From: Bernardetia sp. ABR2-2B
Lineage (GTDB): Bacteria; Bacteroidota; Bacteroidia; Cytophagales; Bernardetiaceae
Direction: 5' to 3'
Length of the DNA stretch: 64,000 nt
NCBI RefSeq assembly: GCF_037126435.1
Contig: NZ_CP147020.1
Coordinates: 829,001-893,000, forward strand
The notes beneath the pieces were generated by a model. The model ran no database searches. It saw nothing but the letters and a program-made list of their open reading frames with translations, and had not been told where the DNA came from. Both the position numbers and the translations under genes were made by a program. This document shows positions 8,695-16,965 of this stretch, in pieces (the first letter of the stretch is position 1; the number at the start of each line of letters is the position of its first letter).

Positions 8695-11600
8695 ATGAAA
8701 AATTCTAATACGCAACGTTATTTAATTGGTGGCTTCTTATTTGGACTTCTATTTCCAATTTTTTCATGGCTCTTAGATGGAATGGTTTTTCATGACCTAA
8801 CATTTGGTTGGGATATGATTCTCAAAATCCATACAGATAACCCTTTACACTTTGTTATTGATTCTGCTCCTTTTGTTTTGTCAATCGCTTTTGGATTAAC
8901 AGGAATGAATTTGGATAGAAATGCAAAGAACAAAGAATTACGTGAGAAAAATTTAGATGAATATAACCAAGAAAACAACGCATTAGTAAGAAAAATGCAA
9001 CTTGCTACTTGGATTGCCCCTAGTTTGTTATTTATTCTAATGACTATTAGTTTTTTTGTTCTTCAAAGTTTTCTTTCCAAACAACAAAATGATGCCTCAG
9101 TCATAAATATTTCGGGTAGGCAGCGTATGCTTAGTCAGCGAATTGCTAAAGGCTCTGTTTATTTGACAATTACTAATGGAGAAGACCAAGTTCGACACAT
9201 CAATGCCCTCAATCAATCTATTAAAGAGTTTAAGGAAGCACATCAAAATCTTATCAAAAAAAGTAATACACTTGGTTTTAGTGAGAGTTATGAACTTTCT
9301 GATAAAGTACAAAACTTATATGATTCCCTAGAACCTTATTATCAAAGACTTCTAATAAATGCGAATGATTTAGTAACTGCTAATGACCTTCCAGATTCTC
9401 CACAACGCACAGAAAAAATAAGAAATCATTTTGAGCAGATAGAACGTAGTGAAAGAGCTTTTTTGCCTATCATGAATTCGATTGTTTTTACTTATACAGA
9501 AGAAGGAGAAGCAAAAATCACTTATTTACGTATCATACAAGGAGCAGTCGCTCTTTTAGTTGCTTTATTTGCATTTAGTTTGGCTGCTTTTGGATTGCAA
9601 CCTATAATTGGTAGAGTAAAACAAGCCTTTTTTGATATAGAAGATGCTAGTAATGAACTAGCTACTCAAAATGAACAAATAAAAGCATCAGAAGAAGAAA
9701 TACGCCAAAACGCAGAAGAACTAACTGCCATAAATGATAACTTAAAGGTCTCAGAACGTACTCTTAAAACCTATATCAACCGAGTAGGAGAAGCAAAAAA
9801 ACTAGCAAAATTAGCAGCATACGATTTTGATGTTGTGACAGGAAAAGTTACACACACCGAACACCTCAATTATGTATTAGGATTAGATAAAGATGTAAAA
9901 ATTACAGATGAGATAATTGCAGAACGTATTAATCCCGAAGATAAAAAAATGGTCTTTGATAAAAGGCAAGAAGCTATTGCACATAGAATAGATACCTTTT
10001 ATCGTTTTAGAATAAAAAGTGGTGATACACTTGAAAATTGGCGTTGGGTTCAGGGAGTAACACATGTTATCTTAGATGAAAATAACAAATTAGACTATGT
10101 TGTAAATGTCGTACAAGATATTACAGAAACAGTAAAAAAAGAGCTAGAAATTCAAGAGCTTTTAAAAGAATCACAAGAAAAACAACAAGAACTAGCAGCT
10201 TCAGAAGAAGAGTTAAGACAAAACTCTGAACAACTTCAACTAATTAATGATAATCTTTTTGTTGCACAACGTGAAATTGAAGAAAAGCAACAATTACTCA
10301 CTCGTGCCGAAGAAATTGCTCTAATGGGTAGTTTTGCTCTTGACTTGGAAACTAATGAGTATAGTTATTCTGAAAATTTGGCAGTTATTTATGGATTAGA
10401 TTCTTCAGAAATGACAAATCCATTTAGGCATATTAAGTATTTTCATGAAGAAGATAAAAAAGCTATAGAGACACAAGCTGCTGAAATGATGCAAGGTAAG
10501 AGAAATGAAATAGCTCTAACTATTCGTTTTAAAGGCATAAAACATACTGAATGGAAGTTTTTGAAATTAGATGGTTACTTATTGCGTAATACTAATGGTA
10601 ATCCTTTCCGTATTTTGGGAGTAGTTCAAGATGTAACAAAAGAAGTCTTAAAAAATAAGAAAGTAGAATTACTTTTAGATGCCGTATCTAAAAATAAAAC
10701 TTATTTAGATGAGGCTCAAACTTTGGCAAAAATAGTAAGTTATGATATGGATATCTATTCCAAAAAAGTAGAATGGTCAGATAGTTTTGTAGAAGTTTTT
10801 GAGATAGAACCAGAGGAAACTCCAAAAACTATAGATGATTTTCAATTATGGATAGCAGAAAAAGACCTAGAAAAAGCAGAGGAAGGGTGGGCAAAAGCAG
10901 TTATTGAGAAAACATCTTTTGATGAAAAATATCCTATTACAACACCAAAAGGAACTCTATTTTATATTCGTGAAAGAGGTTATCCTATATTTGATAAGGA
11001 TGGAAATCTTATTGCAATACGTGGAACACTTCAAGATGTTACAAAAACTCAACTTGCTCAAGAAGAAATAGAATACAAATCAAAAGTAATTGAAAAACAG
11101 AACACCAAATTTGTATCTAGTGTAAATTATGCCCAACGTATTCAGTCAGCTATGCTGGGAGGAACACAGGATATTCAAAATATCTTTAAAGATGCTTTTA
11201 TTTTCTTCGAACCAAAAGATGTAGTTTCAGGTGATTTTTATTGGTATGCCGAGCAAGGAACACGAAAAATAGCTATTGTAGGAGATTGTACTGGACATGG
11301 TGTTCCAGGGGCATTTATGTCTTTGCTTGGAACAACTATCTTAAATGATATAATTAGACAGCGACAAATCACAACTCCTAGTCTAATCTTAGATGAACTT
11401 CAAAAAGAGATAAGAAATATCCTCAATCAAGATAATACAGGAAACCGTGATGGAATGGATATGGCTGTTGTGGTGGTAAATGAAACTGACAGAATCTTAG
11501 AGTTTGCTGGTGCAAAAAATCCTTTGGTTTATATACATAAAAAACGAAAAAAGGGTGGGCTACAAGCTAATTTAACTATAATAAAAGGCGATAACCTTCC

Positions 11601-11886
11601 CATTGGTGGACGAAAAGCCAAGACAACAGAAACAACATATACCAATCATACTATCAGTTTAGAAAATATTGATGCTTTCTATCTTTATTCAGATGGCTAT
11701 CAAGACCAATTTGGAGGAAAAGAAGGAGGCAAATTTATGTCCACTAAATTTCGTCAACTATTGTATGATACACACAGTACATCTATGCGTCATCAACGTG
11801 TTGCACTTAAAAGAGCACTTATGAACTGGATGGGTGTTGAAAATGAGCAAATCGATGATATTTGTGTAATGGGAATCACAATATAA
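8695..11886 (+). CDS. Membrane sensor with PilJ-like domain, three PAS domains and SpoIIE-type phosphatase
   Basis: A 1063-residue protein. Membrane segments lie near 10-30, 53-75, 103-128 and 279-303. Between the last two is a PilJ/type IV-pilus-MCP-like sensor domain (VINISGRQRMLSQRIAKGS). A coiled coil (EEEIRQNAEEL type, repeated) connects PAS domains at about 365-475, 537-650 and 675-785. The C-terminus from about 834 is a SpoIIE/PP2C phosphatase, with PKDVVSGDFYW, GDCTGHGVPGAFMS, NRDGMDMAVVV and YSDGYQDQFGG giving the metal-binding acidic residues. Predicted role: a signal-controlled Ser/Thr phosphatase acting on an anti-sigma or STAS-type partner. No such partner is adjacent. The layout is typical of Cytophagales. 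Confidence 0.88.
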   Translation: MKNSNTQRYLIGGFLFGLLFPIFSWLLDGMVFHDLTFGWDMILKIHTDNPLHFVIDSAPFVLSIAFGLTGMNLDRNAKNKELREKNLDEYNQENNALVRKMQLATWIAPSLLFILMTISFFVLQSFLSKQQNDASVINISGRQRMLSQRIAKGSVYLTITNGEDQVRHINALNQSIKEFKEAHQNLIKKSNTLGFSESYELSDKVQNLYDSLEPYYQRLLINANDLVTANDLPDSPQRTEKIRNHFEQIERSERAFLPIMNSIVFTYTEEGEAKITYLRIIQGAVALLVALFAFSLAAFGLQPIIGRVKQAFFDIEDASNELATQNEQIKASEEEIRQNAEELTAINDNLKVSERTLKTYINRVGEAKKLAKLAAYDFDVVTGKVTHTEHLNYVLGLDKDVKITDEIIAERINPEDKKMVFDKRQEAIAHRIDTFYRFRIKSGDTLENWRWVQGVTHVILDENNKLDYVVNVVQDITETVKKELEIQELLKESQEKQQELAASEEELRQNSEQLQLINDNLFVAQREIEEKQQLLTRAEEIALMGSFALDLETNEYSYSENLAVIYGLDSSEMTNPFRHIKYFHEEDKKAIETQAAEMMQGKRNEIALTIRFKGIKHTEWKFLKLDGYLLRNTNGNPFRILGVVQDVTKEVLKNKKVELLLDAVSKNKTYLDEAQTLAKIVSYDMDIYSKKVEWSDSFVEVFEIEPEETPKTIDDFQLWIAEKDLEKAEEGWAKAVIEKTSFDEKYPITTPKGTLFYIRERGYPIFDKDGNLIAIRGTLQDVTKTQLAQEEIEYKSKVIEKQNTKFVSSVNYAQRIQSAMLGGTQDIQNIFKDAFIFFEPKDVVSGDFYWYAEQGTRKIAIVGDCTGHGVPGAFMSLLGTTILNDIIRQRQITTPSLILDELQKEIRNILNQDNTGNRDGMDMAVVVVNETDRILEFAGAKNPLVYIHKKRKKGGLQANLTIIKGDNLPIGGRKAKTTETTYTNHTISLENIDAFYLYSDGYQDQFGGKEGGKFMSTKFRQLLYDTHSTSMRHQRVALKRALMNWMGVENEQIDDICVMGITI

Positions 11887-11980
11887 AATTAGAGCTCAAA
11901 AGTAAGGCAAATACAAGTAACTCTAAAACACAAATACTCGTTTTTGTACTCATAAATCTATAAACAAATAATTACTACTT

Positions 11981-12403
11981 ATGAAATCAATCTTACTCAT
12001 TTTTATTATTTTCTTTATAGTTTGTTTTTCAACTTTCGCTCAAATACTTGATACAGACAGTACGAAAGCTCTTATTGCCGAAGTTGAAACTCTACAAAAT
12101 GAAACTCCCAAAATAAGAGTTACTAACTGGAAAGGACAAATCGCAGTTACGACAGATGGAGAAGCTTTCTATACAAATTTTGGAGGCCCAGGAATTCGTC
12201 TTGGGATTAAGAAAAGTTTTGGAATAAGTATCAATATGTTTCCTTCTTTGAAATTTAAGGAAGAGGTAGGTAAAACGTTAATTTCTCCTACACTTGGCGC
12301 AGGTTTTCAGCTATATTTCAAGAAGCATTTTGTGATAAGTATTCCTATTTATTATCAAGTAACAAAATGGCAACCTTCATTTGGAATTGGATATGGATTT
12401 TAG
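11981..12403 (+). CDS. Small secreted protein, unknown function
   Basis: A 140-residue protein with a signal peptide (KSILLIFIIFFIVCFSTFAQ). The mature part is short, and its last 80 residues alternate polar and aromatic/hydrophobic residues (FYTNFGGPGIRLGIKKSFG, LISPTLGAGFQLYFKKHF, IPIYYQVTKWQPSFGIGYGF), ending in F. That pattern suits a small outer-membrane beta barrel or fragment of one. No family was recognised. It is a single gene, 94 nt after the sensor gene. Confidence 0.6.
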   Translation: MKSILLIFIIFFIVCFSTFAQILDTDSTKALIAEVETLQNETPKIRVTNWKGQIAVTTDGEAFYTNFGGPGIRLGIKKSFGISINMFPSLKFKEEVGKTLISPTLGAGFQLYFKKHFVISIPIYYQVTKWQPSFGIGYGF

Positions 12404-12554
12404 ATAGAAAAAGTATTTTTTCTTCTGTAGTAAAACTATATTTAGTCTTTTTTGAATTAATAAATCAAGTTTTAAGAAGCAATATTTTTTTCTGTGTCCG
12501 TCATCTTTTTAGAAATGAAATGGATATAAAATATCAAAAATAGACAATGCTATT

Positions 12555-12740
12555 TAACGTGAACTCGGGATTACACCTACTGATTGTCAAGTAGTTAGCC
12601 TATTCTTTTTAATCTTCGGTGCTGCCCTTTCGGGCTGACCTTGATTAAAAGTAGGTCAGTCTCGTTAGAGCAGACCGAAAGTAGCTTTCCTTGTAGATAG
12701 AGAGATATTTCAGACTGTTTTTAATACCGAGTTCACGTTA
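12555..12740. mobile_element. MITE-like element with 19-bp terminal inverted repeats
   Basis: TAACGTGAACTCGGGATTA (12555-12573) and TAATACCGAGTTCACGTTA (12722-12740) are inverted repeats matching at 18 of 19 positions and enclosing 148 bp of non-coding DNA. The interior has its own hairpins (GCCCTTTCGGGC; GGTC with GACC around 12655-12675). The size and layout fit a miniature inverted-repeat element, but no cognate transposase is in the window and no clean target duplication is seen. Confidence 0.55.
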
Positions 12741-12741
12741 T

Positions 12742-12761
12742 TTAACGTGAACTTGGTATTA
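12742..12761. repeat. Additional copy of the MITE terminal repeat
   Basis: TTAACGTGAACTTGGTATTA lies directly after the right terminal repeat in the orientation of the left one, with one mismatch to the rc of the right repeat. The three end copies in a row suggest tandem insertion or a deleted second element. Confidence 0.6.
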
Positions 12762-12780
12762 CATACTCCTTTGTCATCCT

Positions 12781-12806
12781 GTCAGATACCTTAAAGGTGT
12801 ACTGAT
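12781..12806. repeat. Degenerate palindrome
   Basis: GTCAGATACCTTAAAGGTGT followed by ACTGAT has a perfect inner ACCTTAAAGGT dyad and interrupted GTCAG/CTGA outer arms. Confidence 0.4.
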
Positions 12807-12891
12807 AATAATTTTATTTTCCAAAGCTATTTATAAAAGAAGATGGCATAAATAAAAAAGCTATTTTTAATCCCAACTTCATCCATCTGGC

Positions 12892-12965
12892 GCAAGGTTC
12901 TGCCTTGTGTCTATCATTTTGTCAGCATATGCTGACGAAAAAACCAGCACAAGATAGAATCTTGC
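12892..12965. repeat. Three-hairpin REP-like cluster
   Basis: Outer arms GCAAGGTTCTGCCTTGTG (12892-12909) and CACAAGATAGAATCTTGC (12948-12965) are inverted repeats matching at 15 of 18 positions. Each arm is itself a small hairpin (CAAGG/CCTTG; CAAGAT/ATCTTG). A perfect 16-bp palindrome, GTCAGCATATGCTGAC, lies between them at 12921-12936. It sits just past the stop of the reverse hydrolase gene. Confidence 0.6.
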
Positions 12966-12983
12966 ACTAGAAAATTATAGTGT

Positions 12984-13961
12984 CTATATCTCTTCAACAA
13001 ATTCAGCAATTGCTTTTTTCCAAACACTTGGTTCTGCTACAACATAAGATTCGTGTCCTGCATTTATCCAAACTAATTGTTTTTCATCATTTTTGGTAGC
13101 TAAATTTTTATAGATTTTATCTATTTCCCAATTTTTTACTCGTGCATCGTTTTTTCCTCCCATAAGTAACGTTGGAATAGCTACTTTTTTAGAATATGTT
13201 TCAGGATTATGAGCAAATCCCCAAAAACCATGTTGTAGTCCTCCCCAAAACATCAACCACTCTGCCAAACCCTTTGAAGGAATACCCATTACCTCAAAAC
13301 GACCTTTTACAGTTTGTTTCATAGTAGCAAAAGGACATTCCAAAATCAGTTTATCAGCCTTGAGATTATGAACAGCTATTGCTCTCAAAATGGAAGCTGC
13401 TCCCATAGAAGAACCATATAAAATTACAGTTGCTGTTTTTTCCTTCTGTTTTATGAAATCAAAAGTTGCTTTTACGTCATCAGCTTCATGATAACCTAAC
13501 GAGATTTCTTTTCCTTCTGAACCTCCATGTCCTACAAAATCAACTAAGAGAGTAGAATAACCAATTTGCCTAAAATAATCTGCTTCCAGTTCATAGGAAG
13601 ATTTACAACCTCCGTAACCGTGAAAAAGAATTACTGTTCCTTTTGAGTTTTCAACTTTATCATACCAACACTCTAAATTATATTTATTATTGCGTGTAGG
13701 AATTAAAATTGTTTCTCTTTCAAAATCAGCAAAATCAGTAGAATTTGTATAAGGAGAAAGGATATTCTTAGATTTAGGCAAAGAAATACCACCTAAAAGA
13801 ATTTTGATTTTTTCAGAAAAAGATAAACTTTCAGGAGATAAAGAACGCTCACCTTCTGTTACGTGCGTAAAATGATAAGCGTGTTTATAAACCATTACAT
13901 TAGCAGCCACAAAACCACCTAATAATGTCCAAAAAATTGTTTTTTTAGTCTTTTTACTCAT
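12984..13961 (-). CDS. Alpha/beta hydrolase, membrane- or envelope-anchored
   Basis: A 325-residue protein with an N-terminal hydrophobic segment (TIFWTLLGGFVAANVMVY) that anchors or exports it. Hydrolase signatures: oxyanion-hole motif HGYGG, nucleophile elbow YGSSMGAAS, acid in GGKNDARV and catalytic His in NAGHESYV. This fits the serine-aminopeptidase/BEM46-like alpha/beta hydrolases; the substrate cannot be inferred. Its start lies 9 nt after the stop of the upstream CHAT-TPR gene on the same strand, so the two are probably co-transcribed. Confidence 0.85.
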   Translation of the reverse strand: MSKKTKKTIFWTLLGGFVAANVMVYKHAYHFTHVTEGERSLSPESLSFSEKIKILLGGISLPKSKNILSPYTNSTDFADFERETILIPTRNNKYNLECWYDKVENSKGTVILFHGYGGCKSSYELEADYFRQIGYSTLLVDFVGHGGSEGKEISLGYHEADDVKATFDFIKQKEKTATVILYGSSMGAASILRAIAVHNLKADKLILECPFATMKQTVKGRFEVMGIPSKGLAEWLMFWGGLQHGFWGFAHNPETYSKKVAIPTLLMGGKNDARVKNWEIDKIYKNLATKNDEKQLVWINAGHESYVVAEPSVWKKAIAEFVEEI

Positions 13962-13970
13962 TTTTATATT

Positions 13971-16763
13971 CTATTTTCCAATTAAAATAAAAGCAGCCCA
14001 GTAATAAGGCGCAGAAAAATCCTTGCTTTCTAATAAAGATAATTTAGCCTTTTGCAATGAACTTGAATAATCTATTTGCTGAAAAGAGTTTTTTTCTGAA
14101 GCATTCATTTGTATATTTTCTAAGTTATTTTTGTAAAACGTAGTTGATAATTTATTAGTTGCCTCATCACTTACTTGCCAAAGCGATACGGTAAGATTAT
14201 CTGCACCTGCATAAAACCAAGCTCTTGTAAGTCCGACAATTCCCTCTCCCTTTTTAGTTTTTCCTAGTCCTGTTTCACAAGCTGACATCATTACAAGTTC
14301 TGCACCTACTTGCAGCGAATAAATATCAGAGGCAAACAAACTTCCTGTACTTCCATCAGCATTTGTAAGAAAAATTTGAGATAAATCTGGATTGTCTTCG
14401 TTTACTTTTCCATGAGTAGCGAGATGGATAAAACGATAATTCTTTAATGAATCTGAAAATAAAATTGATTTGTCAGCTTTTTTATAGGTATAAAGTGATG
14501 TAGAAACATTTTTTTGATTAAAAAGAGAATTAATTTGTTTGACTTCTTCTGCCGTTCCATTTAGGTTTGGTAAAGCGTTACTTTGAAAATTGATAGGAGC
14601 AAAAAGAAAAATTGAGGAATTTTTAGGTTGTCTAATTTCGTTTTTTTCGATAAATAAAGTTGCCGAATAACTATAACTAACTTTCTGTTTTTTGATAAGA
14701 AAAGGCAATTGAGAATAATCTTCATTTTCTAGGTTTGTGTTTTTATCTGTAACTTGTTCTGTAAACAAAGCTTCAAAAGGAATTTTGCCCATATTTCCGT
14801 CTGGAACAATAACTACTTTTTGAATAGAAGACGGAATATCAAAAAATAAAAGTTGATTACTCAATAAAGAAGAAGCTTCAATAAAATCATCATAACTTTG
14901 AAACTCAATGCTGTTTCTAAGATATATCAAATCACTTTCTAAATCTTTTGCAGCAACTGTATTTATTTCTAACTTATTCTTTGTAATTAGAAAAGTATAA
15001 ATTTGTGAATTATTGTCTTGGTTATACGTTTGAGCATATAACAATAAAGCTGTTTTGTTATCTAGTTTTGCTTGAATTTTGGGAACATCAGCAATTTGAG
15101 TATTATATTTTAAAGCAAAATAATTTGGATATTGATTCTCCAAAATGCTTGTAAATTCTTTCGCTTGGCTTTGATAGTTTATGAGTTCTGAACGCAAATA
15201 AATCAAAACTGAATCTTGGGTAGTTGTCTTGGAGATGGGGTAGCTTTGAATTTGTTGCTCAAAATAGGCAATTTGTGTCTGAATGTTTTTTTCTTTCTCT
15301 AAAAGAGAATCTGGAATCCCTGCAAAATGTTTGGCTTTCGTGTCAGCAATGGCAGCTAACAAAACAGAGGCTTTATTTCGTTCTGCAAAATAAAATGCCT
15401 GTTCTTTATACTTTTGTTTTTGAAGAGGAAACTCACTTATTGTATAAGCAATGCGTAACCCAGTTTCATAAATTTCAGCTGCACGATTTCCTAAAGCAAT
15501 TTTGTCTTGTTTGTTTACTCTAAGGTTTCGAATAGTTGAAATCAGTTTGTCAGCAACTAGTAATGTCTTGATAGCATCTTTCAAATCCTTCAACAATAGC
15601 GTTTTTTCATTGTATTTTCGCTCTAAAGCACGAGCTTTTAGAGAAAGAGAAAGCAATAAAATATCAGCGTTTAGATAATCTGTTGGAAGAGGGTTTTCAT
15701 TTATTTTTTTAGATTCAAAATTTAATGTATTTGTTTGAATAGCTTTTTGGTAAAAATTTAGTGCCTTTGAAAACTTTTCTTTTGCTTCATAAATCGTCCC
15801 TAATTGATTATAAACGGTTGCAATATCTGGATGTTTTTGCCCATAATTATTTTGATAAATTTTTAGAGCCTGTATTTCATATTCTTCTGCTTGTTGAAAA
15901 TAATTTTGAAGGAACGAGTTTTGTCCTAGATTATTGAGTACAAATGCTTTTGCTAGTTCATTGTGAGAAGTTTCAAAAGAATTTAATGCCTTTTTAAAAT
16001 AACCCTCTGCCAAAACATAACTTTCTTGTTCTCTCAAGATAATTCCCAAATTAATCCACGTATAAGCTAATTTATTAGTTAGTTCTGTATTATTTGGATT
16101 TTCTTTTTGAAGCTTATCATAAATATATTGGCTCATTTGATAATACTCTTTTGCATTTTCAGGAAGCTGACTAGTAAGAATTAATCCAAAATTATTATAT
16201 GCGTCTGCTACTTCTTGAGAATCTTCACCAATTTTATTTTGTGCAATCAAAACTGACTGTTCGGCAAAAGAACGTGCTCCAGCCAAATTTCCCGATTGCC
16301 ACAAAGCAATACTCATACTTTTATTGAGTTCTAACTCTTGCTGTGCAGACAAACTCTCACTTTTATCTAATTTTTGAGCATTTTTATACGCTTCTTCAAA
16401 AAACTCTAGAGCCTTACTTATATCTCCTTCATAGAGCGCAAACTCACCTTTTGTATGTTTAGCTTGAATTGATAAAGTAGGTTTCTGTTGATAAACCGAG
16501 GCTGGAATTTCATATAGCTTTGAGAGCAATTTTTTGGCTTTATTAATATTTCCATTTTGAGTGTAAAAACGAACTAATTCGGAATGAACATCTAAAAAAT
16601 CCTCCCAAGAGTTTGACTTTTGATAGTTGATTAAATTATTTTCTAGAGTTGAAACTGTACTTTGGGTAGAGTCTTTGGTAACACTTTGTGCAAAAAGTTG
16701 GTTTGAAGATACTACTCCCATCAAAAGGAGTAATTTAAAAACAAAAAGATAAGCTAGTTTCAT
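13971..16763 (-). CDS. CHAT-domain protein with N-terminal TPR array
   Basis: A 930-residue protein with a signal peptide (LAYLFVFKLLLLMGVVSSN then QLFAQS). TPR repeats cover about residues 60-380 (for example AEEYEIQALKIYQNNYGQKH and YNQLGTIYEAKEKFSKALNF), then a helical linker. The C-terminal third is a CHAT domain, a caspase-like protease fold, with the expected dyad His784 in HLATHG and Cys829 in SACETGLG, followed by GLTRAWFYAGADNLTVSLW. CHAT-TPR proteins are widespread; known relatives include separase-like and CRISPR-linked proteases, but most targets are unknown. With a signal peptide this one acts outside the cytoplasm. It likely forms an operon with the hydrolase 9 nt downstream. 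Confidence 0.92.
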   Translation of the reverse strand: MKLAYLFVFKLLLLMGVVSSNQLFAQSVTKDSTQSTVSTLENNLINYQKSNSWEDFLDVHSELVRFYTQNGNINKAKKLLSKLYEIPASVYQQKPTLSIQAKHTKGEFALYEGDISKALEFFEEAYKNAQKLDKSESLSAQQELELNKSMSIALWQSGNLAGARSFAEQSVLIAQNKIGEDSQEVADAYNNFGLILTSQLPENAKEYYQMSQYIYDKLQKENPNNTELTNKLAYTWINLGIILREQESYVLAEGYFKKALNSFETSHNELAKAFVLNNLGQNSFLQNYFQQAEEYEIQALKIYQNNYGQKHPDIATVYNQLGTIYEAKEKFSKALNFYQKAIQTNTLNFESKKINENPLPTDYLNADILLLSLSLKARALERKYNEKTLLLKDLKDAIKTLLVADKLISTIRNLRVNKQDKIALGNRAAEIYETGLRIAYTISEFPLQKQKYKEQAFYFAERNKASVLLAAIADTKAKHFAGIPDSLLEKEKNIQTQIAYFEQQIQSYPISKTTTQDSVLIYLRSELINYQSQAKEFTSILENQYPNYFALKYNTQIADVPKIQAKLDNKTALLLYAQTYNQDNNSQIYTFLITKNKLEINTVAAKDLESDLIYLRNSIEFQSYDDFIEASSLLSNQLLFFDIPSSIQKVVIVPDGNMGKIPFEALFTEQVTDKNTNLENEDYSQLPFLIKKQKVSYSYSATLFIEKNEIRQPKNSSIFLFAPINFQSNALPNLNGTAEEVKQINSLFNQKNVSTSLYTYKKADKSILFSDSLKNYRFIHLATHGKVNEDNPDLSQIFLTNADGSTGSLFASDIYSLQVGAELVMMSACETGLGKTKKGEGIVGLTRAWFYAGADNLTVSLWQVSDEATNKLSTTFYKNNLENIQMNASEKNSFQQIDYSSSLQKAKLSLLESKDFSAPYYWAAFILIGK

Positions 16764-16890
16764 GAGTTAAGTTTCAATGTATAAGAATCTTGTTCTAAAG
16801 ATAAAAATAGTAAAGTTAAGCTAATTACTTTTACTCTAAAAAAATAGAATAGTTCGGAAAACTCCTAAAATAGTTTGTTATTTTTAAAAA

Positions 16891-16932
16891 AAACAAGAAA
16901 AAAGTCATTCAAACTAAATTGAATGACTTTTT
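16891..16932 (-). terminator. Terminator after the TPR gene ending at 16966
   Basis: An 11-bp stem (AAGTCATTCAA at 16902-16912 with TTGAATGACTT at 16919-16929). Read on the reverse strand, it is followed by a T-rich tract. Confidence 0.8.
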
Positions 16933-16965
16933 GTATCAATGACTTAACAGTTTAGTTAGGTTTTC

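Larger units (their letters stand above)
12404..12983. other. 580-bp gene-free island of palindromes and MITE-like sequence
   Basis: No ORF is supported here. The region holds a 186-bp inverted-repeat element, an extra copy of its end, a degenerate palindrome and a three-hairpin cluster, each listed separately. It looks like accumulated mobile or repeat debris between convergent genes. Confidence 0.6.

Noticed and set aside
15224-15523. 99-codon forward ORF inside the CHAT-TPR gene
   Set aside because: Antisense shadow; the TPR region on the other strand is clearly coding.
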